A stretch of 64,000 nucleotides of DNA from Fomes fomentarius (Eukaryota > Basidiomycota > Agaricomycetes > Polyporales > Polyporaceae). How positions within the stretch are numbered: the first letter of the stretch is position 1; each line of letters starts with the position of its first letter. The translations under genes and the position numbers were made by a program. Location: the NCBI GenBank assembly GCA_022606135.1, contig JABYQN010000003.1, forward strand, positions 1,984,001 through 2,048,000, in the 5' to 3' direction. Shown in pieces: positions 31,664-43,350 of the stretch. The notes below the pieces were generated by a model. The model worked only from the letters and a program-made list of their open reading frames with translations, had not been told where the DNA came from and did not search any database.

Positions 31664-32171
31664 ATGGAGGTGACGACTTGGGGGGGGAGGGCAAGCGACC
31701 GTGAATCTGAGACGAGAAACAGAGAGGTAATGCGACAGAATGCTTACGAGGGACGATGCGAATTTAGTTTCCAGGCGCAGCAGACGTGTCATAATGTAGA
31801 ACCGCATCCTGTGATGGCTCACGATCGGGTAAGACCAATGAATAGGATAATATGGCGCCTTGGGTTCTTTAATCGTTGTCCAGCAGCCAACTCTGAATAT
31901 GTGTGACTGTGGAGGACTTTTCGATGAAAAGGAGAAATAGACAAGAAGCGCCGGTTGGAAAGAGGTGCCACAAGTGGTGAATCTTTCCATTGCAATTCGG
32001 GTGGTATGCGCCAACTCGACTTAAGTCCTATTACAAAGGACGCTTGGCGATTTGCTAAGGCAACGATTACCAAGACTTATATTACAATGACAGCGTACAG
32101 TGACGATGATTGTTCTCCCTAGTAAATGAGTAAGGTGAATGCAACAGACCGTACCTACACATATATACTGC
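31664..32171. other. Intergenic region downstream of BTB gene F
   Basis: This is the convergent 3' space between BTB gene F and the nitronate monooxygenase gene. No gene or repeat is seen. The 135-codon minus frame here has no motif. Confidence 0.45.
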
Positions 32172-33539
32172 TCATAGCTTGGCCTTCACCGACACCTTAG
32201 CTGCGTTCTCCTGCAAAATCTTCGCCGCATCGTTGACCATGTTATCCACAATCTCCTTCGCGGGGAGCACATCGTGGATGAGCGCAGCGACGCGACCGAT
32301 GAGCCATGCGCGGGCCTGGAGCGACTTCTCGGGGTGCTCCTGGAGGTCGTGCTCGGCGGGGAGGATGCCTTTTGCGGTCAGCTCTTTGATCTCCGCCTGG
32401 CGGTTGTTGTTCCTGAGTGGGGGACGGCGTGTAAGCGCGCTACAATCCTCTGGAATGAGACACAGACGCGACTCACCAGTCGTCAACATAAGGTGTCCTG
32501 CGTACACGCAAAGGGCGACCGGTGTAGATGAGAGTGGTGACAGCGTCCTCGTAGCCGGCGGTGACGACAGCCTCCTTGTGCGCTTTCGGCGCGCCGGCCT
32601 CGGTGCTGGCAACGAACCGCGTGCCGACCCAGACTGCCTGCGCGCCCCACGCGAGGTTCGCAGCGAGCCCCCGGCCGTCGTAGATAGCACCAGCACCAAT
32701 CACGTAGACAGGCTTGCCCGTCAGGGGCGACTTGCGGGTCTTGCAAATATCGACGCACGCGGGGATGAGGATAGAGGCGGGGATGTCGCCGGTGTGGCCT
32801 CCGCCCTCGCCCGCCTGTGCGCAGATGAGATCGACGCCGACGTCAAGCGCCTTCTGGACGTGCTTCGGGTGGCCGACCATCTAAATCGGCACATCGCACA
32901 CGCTCAGAAAGTCGGCACGGAGTGAGTGAGGAAGGGAAGACAACTCACGTTCATGACGGGAATGCCTGCGGAATGGAGCTTGTCCACAACCCATTTCGGG
33001 GGAACACCGACAGCGCAAACGAACAACCGCGCCTTCTCCTCGATGATGACATCAATGAGGTCGGGGAGCTGGCCCTTAGTATAGTCGTACTACAACCCGC
33101 CGTTAGAAGATGGCTGCATAGCGAGGGTTGTAAATTTTGGACTCACGTTGGTCTTGCGCGCGTTGCCGCCGACCTGGGGGAGGAGCAGGTCGACACCAAA
33201 GGGCCCGTTCTTGTCCACAAGGTCATCCTTGATGGCCTTGATCTGCACACGGGAGGAGTGCTCGCGTGAGTGCTCGGGCAGCCATGGCAAAGTCGCGCAA
33301 ACGTACCTGCTGCCGGAGAATCTTGGGGGTGTACCCAACACCACCAATCACACCCATGCCACCCGCATTCGTCACCGCTGCGGCGAGCTCTGGGCCCGCT
33401 GCAACGTTCATGCCTAGAGGATGCGAGGAGGCGTTGGTGAGCTCCTGGCATGATGCCGCCGTGCGACGTTCTCACCTGCGAGCAGGACGGGGTGCTTGAT
33501 GCCGAAAAGTTCGGTGAGGGGGGTCGTGATGGTGGCCAT
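32172..33539 (-). CDS. Nitronate monooxygenase (2-nitropropane dioxygenase type)
   Basis: Six exons: 33539-33476, 33413-33307, 33242-33147, 33089-32949, 32880-32477 and 32412-32172, 350 residues, all GT-AG introns in frame. These FMN enzymes oxidise alkyl nitronates to carbonyls and nitrite using oxygen. They have a TIM-barrel fold and are usually peroxisomal or cytosolic. Visible motifs are GMGVIGGVGYTP near residues 43-54, FGVDLLLPQVGGNARKTN, AQAGEGGGHTGD at about 157-168 (the FMN/active-site region), and GAGAIYDGRGLAANLAWGA plus VWVGTRF at about 194-222 (phosphate binding). The start MATITTPLTELFGIKHPVL is typical of the family. The last residues (KAKL) are not a perfect PTS1 signal. Confidence 0.93.
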
Positions 33540-34161
33540 GGCGGATGAGATAGTGATGGTGAGGAACAAGCGTGGACGGGGAGAGGAAAGGCTTTATGGA
33601 ATGAGAGAGACCGGTATAGGAGACGTCTATTGCCGGCATGTGAATACGTCAAGGCTTGAAGGCTGAGACTGGAGAACCCCGCAAAATATTATAAACCAGT
33701 GGCATCATGTGGGGTCCGGGGAAACATTCTGCATCCGGTGGACTGCCTCCGGACTCTCAGGCGCCCAGCGGCACTCGGCGCACATCTAACCCCGAACTTA
33801 TTTGGTATTCAACGCTAACCGAACGGCCGTCCCGCAGTACGGGGCGAGAGGAGATCAAAGGACCAATGATGGCAATGAATAAGATAGACGTGCTGTCCAT
33901 GCCCTACGATTTGCTGAATGGCGAGGACATGGCGGTCTGAGGTATATCAAGGCTACAGCAACACAGCGACGAGGACGATGATGGCGCGACGAGGGGCGGG
34001 AAAGATTATGGAGGGGACAACAGAAGATGCGGGATAGGGTTAGGGATAGGGAAGTGCGTACATCCCAACGTAGAGTGTCTGTATGGGTCGAATATCAAAA
34101 TCAGGAAGCGTCTCGACGTCACGGACCGCACCAAAGTCAAACTCAAAAGTCAAGAACAAGG
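33540..34161. other. Intergenic region between NMO and She3-like genes
   Basis: No gene seen. It is the upstream region of the monooxygenase and the 3' flank of the She3-like gene. A short GGGTTAGGGATAGGG stretch near 34035 is not long enough to be telomeric. Confidence 0.5.
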
Positions 34162-36277
34162 TCATGTATTCCGTGCTTCTGCTGCCGCAGCTGCCCCGGT
34201 CTGTCGCATGAGCCGCCGTAGTCGACCGAGCTCGGTGGCCAATGTTCTGTCGCGCAGCGCAAGTCAACGAACAGCATCTGGGAAGGAAAGGGTACTCGAG
34301 CACGCACCTTGCTGTTTGTATAGCCTCGTCGCTCTCCTGCGCATGCCGGTCCACCTCTCCTCTCAGATCCTGCATCTCCTCCTTGAGCGTGACTTCCATC
34401 TGCTCCGCTATCCGCTTGTTCTCGTGCAGCAACCACCGCACCTCCCCCAGCCCGCCCGACTCCCTCTCCTTCCGCACCGCCTCCAGCAACGACTTGTACT
34501 TCTTCCCCATCTCCTCCGCGTCCGCCTTCAGCTTCTCCTCCCTCCGCTTCATCTCCTCTCTCAGGTTGACCGCGTCCGTCTGGAACGACTCCACAAGGCC
34601 CTTGATCGAGTCCCGGAGCACCGCATACTCGCGTTCCGCCTTTTGTGTGCGCGCCGTGCACTCTGTCAGCGACGACTCCATATCCCGGATCGTCTTCTTC
34701 GACGTCGACGTCTCGTTCTTCAGCTGCCCTCGTAGCAACAGCGCCTCCGCCTCCGCTTTCCGTGCCCGTTCCAAGACCTGAGCCGAGGGACGAGGACCGA
34801 GGACAGAACATAGGGAAGGCTGGGTTCGCTAGCCGAAACACACCCGAGAGCAGACGGATGACGCACCTCCTGCAGCAGCCGCTCCTTCCGCACCACGACG
34901 TTGTTCAGGCCCTCGTTCTCCAGCCGCAGCCGCTCCCGCACCTCCTTCAGGTCCTCCGTCTGCCGCGTCAGCTGGCTCACCTGCCGCTGGCTGACCCGCA
35001 ACTGCGCCTTCGTGTTCTCCAGCGCGTTCTTCGCGTTCAGCACGCCCGCCTGCAGGTCCGCGAGCACCTTCGTCGTGTTCCCCGGCGCAAACGACGCTCG
35101 CCGTGGTGAGACGCCGCCCACGGACGACGACGATACGCTCAGCGTGTTGGAGTGTGACGCGTTCCCGTCCTCCTCTGCTAGTGCGCGCGCGTTCCCTGTC
35201 GACATCGTCAGTTTGGGCCCGGATTGCACGAGGTGATTGCGAGATAGTGTGTGGAGGCGCTTAGCTCCCCGCCAACTCAAGACATGCAATGATGAAAGCG
35301 CTGCGAGCCGCGCCACCCTGCCGGCATTCATACCCCTGCGAAATGTGAAGGCGCACTGGAGCAGTGACGACTGTCCGGGCACTTGTGTATCGGGTGATGA
35401 ATGATATACTCGCACCGGCATGTAGCATCCCTTCACAAGCCGCCTTCTCGCTCGCTCAATGTGTGCCCGCTCACGATACTCAATGTACGGCCGCGCCCTC
35501 ATTCGATCGTCCACTCAAGTCTGTCCGTCTATCCAACCCTCAAGTCCTACACGGGGGCTCCGCTCTCGATCGTACGACGCGTCCTCGAACAGCGGGGAAT
35601 GGGGTGATGACTAACCTACAGACGAGACAGGAATGCCTGTCCCGGCCTTAGGCCTTAGTATGACAGCACGGGGGTGGGGTGGAGGACAGAGAACTCACGA
35701 CTCAACGTCCGCGTAGGACTGGACGAGCGGTGGCCGGACCCCGAGCCAGTCGGAATGCCCTCCCGGATCCCGTTCTCGTCCCCAAACGACATCTTGCGGT
35801 CTCGGCGAGGCAGAGGGAGGCCGGACTCGGGTCCCGCGAGGCCCTGCAGCGCTTCAAAGCTGCTCCGGCGCGACATCTTGGAAGAATACGAGGGTGGGGG
35901 GTTCGAGGGGGAGTCGAGTTCGGAGGGAGACATGAGTGAATCACTGAATATACCTGGCGGGAGCGGGCGGGGGCCACGGAGGATGGTGTTCTCGAGGGTT
36001 GCGAGTTGAGCTTGTTGGTGTCGGATGTTGTGCTTCAGCGTTGACATCTGATGCCGGATGGCCACTGTATGCATCCGCCCATGACGCGGTCAGCGCTCGT
36101 GCGGTGTGACAGCGACAATGGAGTGTGGATGGAACGCGTTCCGAACAGGGATGTGCACGTACCAGTGTCGTCTCCTAGTGTTACGGACGGTGAGGACCGT
36201 CCTGAGCTTCTTGAGGGCGGCCGAGACAGTGGGCGAGGCGGAGAAAGTGGTGAAGCGAGGTGGCTTCCGTTAGACAT
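34162..36277 (-). CDS. She3-like coiled-coil protein (SWI5-dependent HO expression 3 family)
   Basis: Five exons: 36277-36163, 36064-35699, 35195-34867, 34777-34308 and 34246-34162, 454 residues in frame. Order of regions: a Ser/Pro-rich N-terminus; MSTLKHNIRHQQAQLATLEN; a Ser-rich linker ending SSPTRTLSRNARALAEED; then a long coiled coil from about residue 190 (LADLQAGVLNAKNALENTKA, QVSQLTRQTEDLKE, LRLENEGLNNVVVRKERLLQ) to LGRLRRLMRQTG. This matches what I know of basidiomycete proteins named after yeast She3, an adaptor linking mRNA cargo to myosin V. The mRNA-transport role in this group is not proven. Intron 2 is 503 nt, tenfold the local norm. An ATG just before exon 3 (MSTGNARALAEED) could serve as an alternative start. 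Confidence 0.8.
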
Positions 36278-36929
36278 TTACTGGGTGGCGAAGCGAAGCA
36301 AGAAGGGACCAAGAGAAATAGTGAGCGTCGATATTGTCGATACCGTCGCGGTCGACAGATGCTGTATTCACAAACGAAGCGAGAGCGTCATGTCTAACGT
36401 CGGGAACGCTGTGCTCGGCGTCCTACTACGCGGCGGTACCACCATTCCCACGATGCTCGTCGCACTCAAAGATTCTTCCTCACCATCTTCATCAACGTTC
36501 GCAGCTTCTCGACAGTACACGATGAAAGTGCCTCAGACCGCAGCAAGGAATCTCTCTGCTCATCTATCCCATCCGTACTATGTCGTTGGTAGTATAGTAC
36601 ACCCACACTAGCAAAGAGCATTCTCAGTCGAACAACTTGAGTCCAGTGCCACGGCAAACGGAAGTGAATGAACAGAAGATCATCTCCATGAACTGAACTC
36701 GTGATCAAGTGTGATCGCAGAGATGGTATCCAACGGAGCGGTCAAAATTCGAAGCTCAGTTGGCCGTAAGATGCACCCAAAGACCTAGGTAACGCCACAG
36801 AAATTAGAGGTGATGAAAACACTGGTTCCAGCATCGAGCAACAAGAGGGACAACAAACAAACACGGGATACAGTGCCGACAGCAAACGATAGCGGTGGGC
36901 GAATATGCAACGCAGTAAGGGTAAGCACC
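36278..36929. other. Intergenic region between two minus-strand genes
   Basis: This 652-bp spacer is the 3' flank of the RING/coiled-coil gene and the promoter of the She3-like gene. No gene seen. Confidence 0.5.
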
Positions 36930-38694
36930 TCAAAACTTTGCTCTTCTCCTTGAGCCAACCTGAACGGGCACAAGCGGCTTCCCCTTTGCGTCGAGCTTGA
37001 TCGCGAAGGGACTGCTCTTAGTTGACGCGGGTCGTAACTTTCTCGAGGTCGAGTCGGGCTTGATCTGTTGCAGAGGTATGTGCCACCCGGAATCGAACGT
37101 GGGTCTGATAGGGGGAGCCCCAGCCGGTCGTAGTGGTGGAGGTCGAGGATGCTGTGGCAGGTATTGTGATAGCGCAAAGACAGACTCGGCGGAGTCAGCA
37201 TCGGCCATCACGAAATCGACATCTTCCGAGATGCGTTTTCGTTTGAGCGTGGAACCAGAATTCGAACGCTCCTCGACCCCATCCTCCTGCAAGGAATCAG
37301 AGACGAAGATCCAACAAATAGTATGGAGACTCACCCAAGATTCTTGTGATTCGGATAGCAGTATCTCGAGCTCATTCTGACTCTCTTCCACGATGACCGA
37401 TCGATATTGCGAAGACGAAGCCGAAGATTCGACGCGTCGAGCTTTCGGTTTGACCTTCTCGCGCAGCTTCCTAATCTCCTCCTTCTGCTTGAGCTCCTAT
37501 ATCACGTGGACAGTCAGCAAAGCGACACAGCACCGACACGACACAAGCATACCTGTGCCTTCAGAGCCTGCAATTGAGTGTGCAATCTCCCGACCTCCTC
37601 ATTCTTCCGCTTCAGCTCATCCTTATACTCGTCCGCCCGCTCAACCATCCGTTGTTCGAGTTGGTCGAGCTTGATCTTCGCTTCCCTGAGCTCGCTCTGC
37701 GTCTTCCTCAGCGTCGGTATGGTCTGTTCCGATGTCTTAACCGCTTCATCCGCGATCCTCTCAGCTTTCTCTGTAGCAGCTTTGGCCTCTCGTAAGTTAC
37801 CATTGAGTTTGAGGATGTCTTTGCGTTGACTTGCAATCGTGCTGAACAGTGGGAGCATGCCCCGCCATCGTGCTGCTACTGCAGCGACTAGGTTCTGCAG
37901 ACTATACATTAGTTATAAGACATGACCTCTCCATGCCGATGATAGGGACGTCATCCAAATTCCACTTTACTGCATGTCTACCATCAGGCACTACAACCGC
38001 ATACATACCACATATATGTGGACGCATGATCCCCATATATGTGAGATGCTGCGAGCGCCTTGGGGGCGATCGGTTTGGCTGACACCTATCATCCAGCTTC
38101 TGTCTGTATAGGACAAGACGAGCGGTCTGAGCATAATCTGCGTCACAATACTCTCCCGCTCTACCCATATGACAGCTCGTATAACACCCACAGATCTCTC
38201 GGTTTGCCGAGACGCGTCCACGAGCTGACAATGTACTCACCAGCAAACAATCTCGTGTATCCATCATCTCAGACACCTTCTCCATCTCCTGCGCGGCGCG
38301 TTGCACCGTCTTGTGCTGTAAATCTTCCTCCACCCGCGTGATCTCCTGCAGAGCGGACGCAATCTGCTTGTGCAGAGAGTCCGGATGACAGACGCGTCCC
38401 GAGCCGGCTGCAGCTGCCTGCGAAGCCGAGTCGACGAGCTCGAGGAAAATCGGGTGGGATTGTGCAGCTTTGAAGGCCTTGCGACAGCTGGGACAAGGGT
38501 ACGTCCCTCTCGTCGACCGAGTCACTTCGGTATATGTTGCGATGCACTTCGCGCAGTTTGTGTGGCCTGTGTCGCGCACTGTTGTGGTGTAATCCGGAAC
38601 AGGACGAAACATGCTGCTCACCACATGGCAGAGACCGCAAGTTGACGATGGGGTAGGAGTCCTGACAGATATTGCAGAGATAGGTCGATGCCAT
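36930..38694 (-). CDS. RING-finger coiled-coil protein
   Basis: Five exons: 38694-38622, 38566-38241, 37894-37553, 37496-37335 and 37286-36930, 419 residues in frame. An N-terminal RING (CNICQDSYPIVNLRSLPCGH, then TNCAKC ... CPSC, residues 7-55) is followed by a helix-rich region. The coiled coil runs at about 100-245 (LQEITRVEEDLQHKTVQ, LREAKAATEKAERIADEAV, LDQLEQRMVERADEYKDELK). A basic stretch (REKVKPKARR) and a Pro-rich tail (HPRPPPLRPAGAPP) complete it. It is probably a ubiquitin ligase of unknown target; the layout also resembles TRAIP/NOPO-type RING coiled-coil proteins. The second intron is 346 nt, far longer than neighbours, and contains ATATAT palindromes. Confidence 0.8.
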
Positions 38695-39052
38695 ATCGTG
38701 CCAGTGCAACGTGTCGACGAGCTCTGCAACTGTGATAAGGAGAAGGTGAGAAGCGTGGGATCTCCCCGTAACACCACCATGACGCGCCTGTGGCGGGTCC
38801 CACGTGATCGTTCATGGTAGTCGGGACATTGAGGCGCGTTGCTGCTAAACCTAGGACCGCGACAGTCCCTCCCGCACTCTTAGAGGCGTTTACAGCGTAC
38901 AATGCCAAGAGAGAAAGACATTGAAGACTCAAGTTTTGAAAACCACTGCTAATCGTTGCTCACTATCATACAGACCATATAGACTCTTGCCAGCTCACGG
39001 CTTTCAAATTATGGGCACTATGGCAGGGTGAGTGTCAACTCCTCCCGAGTTC

Positions 39053-40096
39053 CTACTGAAGAGGCAAAGGAATCTACGGATAGAATGATTCATCAATGGG
39101 TTGCTGATTCAGTGCTCAGCCACCTACCTCCGCAATCCTACGATCAATTTCCTGGTACAAGAGGGTGGTGAAGGAACGCATGCTATCGTGCACTATCGTC
39201 CTACAATTGGGGCATGCGGACGCGTCCTTGACAACGCGCTCCCTAAGCTGTGAGTCTTCAATAGCTGCACAGCCTGGTCTCTCCAACAGCAGCGTCTGTA
39301 AGCGTTGGTGGTGTTGCCAGAACCACGTCTTGGGGTAGTGTTGCGTATTGGAGTCGCGCAGCTTGCATATCACCGACTCGCGCGCGCAACTACACGTGAG
39401 GAAATGCCACCCATTGTCCGGAAGCCACGCTAAGTTGCTTGCGAACATGTGCGAGAGAGTCTGGGTGCACTGCTTGCGGTATGCCAGTAGCCGGTGGTAA
39501 GAGGCCGCGCAATAGCCTTTGAGCTCGGGAGCGTACTCATCGGCGGGATGAGCAAGGGAATGGCGGAGAGCGGCTTGGGCGGTGTCTGTCATATCGTAGT
39601 GCTGGGCAATGATGTACACACGGAGGGGGGACGTCGGCGCGTGTGTGAGTAATTCGATCTTTAGCACCTCGAGCACCTCGTCCATCTGGTACTTGTGCGC
39701 CGCAGCCAAAACAGGGTTAAGAACGTCAAGAGTAGGAAACGTCGCGCGCGGGGGAGGGTAACACATGCGGAGGAGGAGGTCGAGGACGTCGCTGCGTTCG
39801 AGAATGTGTATGACAATGGTGTGTTCCTCACCCCCGGCGGAGGGTATGTCGTTGGTGGGCGATTCCAAGACCAAGACGGGCTTATTTTCGCCTCTGGCTC
39901 CAAGCGCGAACATGTCTGCGAAGACGGGCGACGCTTCGATGAGGATACCTTTCCATACGTGGAAGTCGACATTGTCGGATGTGCGCAGAATGGTATCGGC
40001 ATGCGGCCTGTTGAAAGGGGCAGACGCAATGATAGTACTCGGCCCTGGGAGACTGACAGAGTCATCGGAGGTAGGACGGTTCGTGCCGCGATCCAT
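39053..40096 (-). CDS. BTB/POZ domain protein (gene G)
   Basis: Start ATG 40096 (MDRGTNRPTSDD). The main exon runs to 39128 and the last exon is 39073-39053 after a 54-nt GTAGGT...CCGTAG intron, ending IPLPLQ, 329 residues. Unspliced, the frame stops at 39116. The BTB domain at about residues 30-140 reads ADTILRTSDNVDFHVWKGIL, VLDLLLRMCYPPPRATFPT and NPVLAAAHKYQMDEVLE. The tail (WFWQHHQRLQTLLLERPG, CPNCRTIVHDSMRSF) is close to gene E, its nearest relative in the window although 11 kb away. A CTGCGG-core motif pair lies upstream. Confidence 0.86.
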
Positions 40097-40272
40097 CACA
40101 GTTAGATTCTAAGTCGATACATGTACTTTATGAGGAACACTGAAAGTTGCACAAGTAGCAAAGCATGGCACCTACCAAGCGCAATATGCGACTTCCTCTC
40201 ACACCTGGGGCGGGGGGACAAGGGATGATGAGTAGACGCTTCATGGCGTCCAGTTTAAAAGTCAGTCTGTGT

Positions 40273-40377
40273 GTGCTGCGGCAGCTTGCCCATGGCCCAA
40301 CGAGTTACGTATGCCCATTGATAATCTCAGGCTCTTTTGAAGCGGTCAGTAAGAAGGAGAGGGCTTTACCGCAGCAC
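40273..40377. promoter_or_regulatory. CTGCGG-core motif pair upstream of BTB gene G
   Basis: GTGCTGCGGCAGC (40273) and the inverted TTACCGCAGCAC (40366) lie 180-280 bp upstream of the start at 40096, between divergent gene ends. Same core as near 20.7, 30.2 and 54.7 kb. Confidence 0.45.
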
Positions 40378-40412
40378 CTCCCCTCACTTAGTGTGAGGAT
40401 CAAGTACTAGAC

Positions 40413-41036
40413 TTAAAGGAGGAATTGCAATTGAGGATGATTGGCTGGACTTGTCCGAGTCGAAGAATCGCCAGATAGTTCCCGAATTGTTCTCGCTTGC
40501 AAAAAAAAGAAATCGGAGAGATTATTCTGTAATTTTCCCTCAGACCCGTAGTTCCTTTGCCAGACCACCCAGCATCGGTAACTCTATAACAACCAGTGGG
40601 TCAAGATCAGCCTTACGCCTTTAACAACATATTTGCGACGACGCACCGCGAAAAGGCCCGCCACGAGCTGCACGATGATGAACACGATGTGCCGGGCGCG
40701 GAAGATATCGTCCTTGATATTGTGGAAGAAAGCAATCCGCTGCGCGTGCGTGTCATGCTGCAGGAACCCGATCGCGACATAAGCGGCATTGAGCGCAAAC
40801 CGGATAGTTGCGAGCAGGATGAGCAGCACGCCGGCCATGACCATCGGGTAGTTGAGCTGCAACTCCTTGTGCATGGCGCGCCGGACGAGGTCGTATCCGC
40901 ATACGACGAACATGGACAGGAAGATCTCTGCAAGAAGGTGAGCATGAGACGACGACAGGTGAAGCCGTACCATACCAAAGACTGCACCGTCGGCGGCGAG
41001 ACTGGTCAACTTCAGGGTGTCGATCTGGATAGGCAT
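40413..41036 (-). pseudogene. Truncated multi-pass membrane protein gene
   Basis: This is a paralogue of the gene at 46386. Exon 1 (41036-40976, 61 nt) and exon 2 (40927-40647, 281 nt) have exactly the same lengths as there. They encode MPIQIDTLKLTSLA, FLSMFVVCGYDLVRR, MVMAGVLLILLATIRFALNA and the third hydrophobic segment. Exon 3 starts at 40583 with YRCWVVW but then leaves homology and stops at 40413, so only the first three or so membrane segments remain. It may still make a short protein, but the truncation suggests a decaying copy. Confidence 0.7.
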
Positions 41037-42104
41037 TTTGGCTAGGGAAGTGCAGGATAGAGGCTGGTACAATGCAAGAGAGCGGGATCCCTCGTGCTGG
41101 GGGATACTAGTATCGTGACCCGCGGCGGCCTTATGTATGCAAGACCGATGGTACTATCGTCCAATAATCGGTTGCTGGGTATTTGAACGGGGATATAGAT
41201 ATGTGGGGGCCAATGGTAACACCCCAGTGGGAGGACTGCACCCGAATGATACGGATGGTGGATGGATTTACTGAAGATGTGGAATGGAACCCCTTGCATA
41301 TTGCGGCTATGTTGGGCTTCCTTTTGTTGAACTATCCATCTAGATCGTTGGTTGTTGTCAGAAATGGCACATTAATTCGCACAGAGGGCTCACCAACTAA
41401 ACCTTCCACAGCCGCTACGGTAGACACTAGTGTCAGCTTCACCGACACGATCGACCTACTGAACTGCAGCGCTAATACCACTACAGAGCACAATTGTGCC
41501 ATGGATTCACAAATATATGCCAGCTTGTATGTCAGATGTCGGTTGAGACTTCAGCGGTCGGAGGCAAAGAGCGGTGGTCTAAATCAAGAGTTCGATCCGC
41601 AGACACCGGATTGTGGTGAGAAGAGGTTATCAACATTGGGCAAGGCAATAGCGACTGGGCACATCGCCATGACATCGAATGACAAGGATGAGAGAAAGAA
41701 CTACACCTAGTAGAGATGGAATCCATTACGTCTGCCGCGTGTCCCCGATGCTGGCAAGGTGCCCTTGCAACACGTACGATGCGTAAGTATCTTCTCGCGC
41801 AACCTCTGAGGGATTGCCTTATTTCGCTGCGATCGCAAGCATCATAGTGGGTTCCCGATCACCGTATATCGCAGGCGAAGGCATACCTATCGTCAGAATA
41901 TCCTATAATCTGTCAACCAACGCGAGCACCTCTTTATAACCAGTGCCCGACACGACAGGATCGAGGTAAGGCTGGCATGCTCTAAACGCCATATTAGAAA
42001 ACTGAAATGGAGAATAATAAAGTAGCGTAGGAGACTAGCGGTAACGGTAATCTCATGGCTTGGTGGAAGAGCGCTACTGGAGCACGACTGCATGTCGGCG
42101 TAGC
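41037..42104. other. Region between truncated membrane gene and cardiolipin synthase
   Basis: A plus-strand frame of about 169 codons (from the ATG near 41201 to 41710) shows no motif or intron support and is not called. Otherwise no gene seen. Confidence 0.4.
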
Positions 42105-43288
42105 TTACGATGAAGGTGCGGAGGGAGGAGGTGGGCCTGGTGGTGTGCGTGTTTTGGCGGCAGACGAGACGATGCGGAAGCCATCCCTTGCGAAGAGGTA
42201 CGAAGCGCCGCTCCATATCGTTGTACCCGCAACGATGCATCTACGCGTATGACGGTTGAGACCATAGAAGATACTGTAGAACGACGTCCGAAGTTACGTA
42301 CTGCAATGCGTTCAAGCCAACGCCAATGTCATATGGAAGAATCGGGCTGACTGTCGCAGTGCCCATGAGGAGCAGCTGTAGGGCCGTGTTGACCTACTCA
42401 AACGATCGTCAGCAAACTTTGGAACAGGATGCCGAGTATTGGCAGTCCGCACTTTGCTGATCATAGTCGGGCGCACCTCCGCGGATGGGATAGAGAAGTC
42501 CCAATATCGAGTGAACGTTTTCTGAGATATGTGGTCACGTGATGTATTGGATGCGCGGTAAGGTCACCCACCGGAGGAGGAAGGGACGTGTAACGGATGT
42601 AGAAAGCGGTCAAGCTGAGGAGGACATCGCGTCCAAGGATGACTCCAGCCACGGGGACTGGTCCATCGCGTGAGGGATAAGAATAGGGACGACGAAGGCA
42701 TAAACGCCAATTGCGGAGGAATCTACATTGAATGCCACGCACCGGAAATGAGATCCTTCATGGCAAGTGTGACCGTGAGCGTGGTCATGAGTATCTTGTC
42801 CGCTGCAGGATCGAGGATGGTTCCCATAACGGACTGCATCTTGAATCGCCTTGCGAGGAAACCATCAATCTAGGTCGAGCCAGCTCAAGACAAGGGCATA
42901 AGGAGAACGAAGGAGGATGGCAGACCAGGTCGGTGAGTCCTGCATAAACGAGAAGCCCAGTAGCGAAGTAGAAGTTGTCATTCACTATTGCAAGGCCGAG
43001 GACTGGGCAGGCGATGATGCGTGACACAGTGAGCAGGTTGGGGATAGTGTAGATATTCTCTCGGGTAACTAGCGGCTTCTTTGCAATCTCATGCGGTGTA
43101 CCGGTTTGGTTTGTCGGTGGTGGAGTGAGAGGGCCTTTTGAGCTGGTCAGACGATGCAAGAGTAAGGGAGTGTTCCAAAGAGTGCATGGTATGGAGGTAC
43201 GCTGCACAGACGTTCCTAGCCGTGAGTAATTGGAGGGGTTTAGTCGTATACAAGGTCTTGATACACGGATAGACAACCTCGAGAGCAT
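42105..43288 (-). CDS. CRD1: Cardiolipin synthase (CDP-alcohol phosphatidyltransferase)
   Basis: Six exons: 43288-42926, 42869-42743, 42657-42572, 42521-42453, 42393-42302 and 42240-42105, 290 residues. The N-terminus (MLSRLSIRVSRPCIRL) is a basic amphipathic mitochondrial presequence. ENIYTIPNLLTVSRI begins the catalytic domain. The CDP-alcohol phosphotransferase signature D-x2-D-G-x2-A-R-x8-G-x3-D-x3-D is complete, with D120, D123, G124, A127, R128, G137, D141 and D145, and is assembled across intron 1. Later blocks ILGRDVLLSLTAFYIRYTSL and SIPSAEVRPTMISKVNTALQ are also typical. The enzyme joins phosphatidylglycerol and CDP-diacylglycerol to make cardiolipin in the inner mitochondrial membrane. 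The frame extends upstream only with non-ATG codons. Confidence 0.93.
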
Positions 43289-43350
43289 TGGGACATAAGT
43301 GTCGGACTCGGAGCAAGTCCCGACGGACACTCCTACTTGAAGTAGAGTAG

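Noticed and set aside
34020..34060. Telomere-like GGGTTAGGG
   Set aside because: A single unit within GGGATAGGG-type sequence between ordinary genes; not a telomere or interstitial array.
41183..41710. 175-codon plus frame between the truncated membrane gene and cardiolipin synthase
   Set aside because: Starts with TTG, composition is unremarkable, and no family is recognised; kept only as a note.
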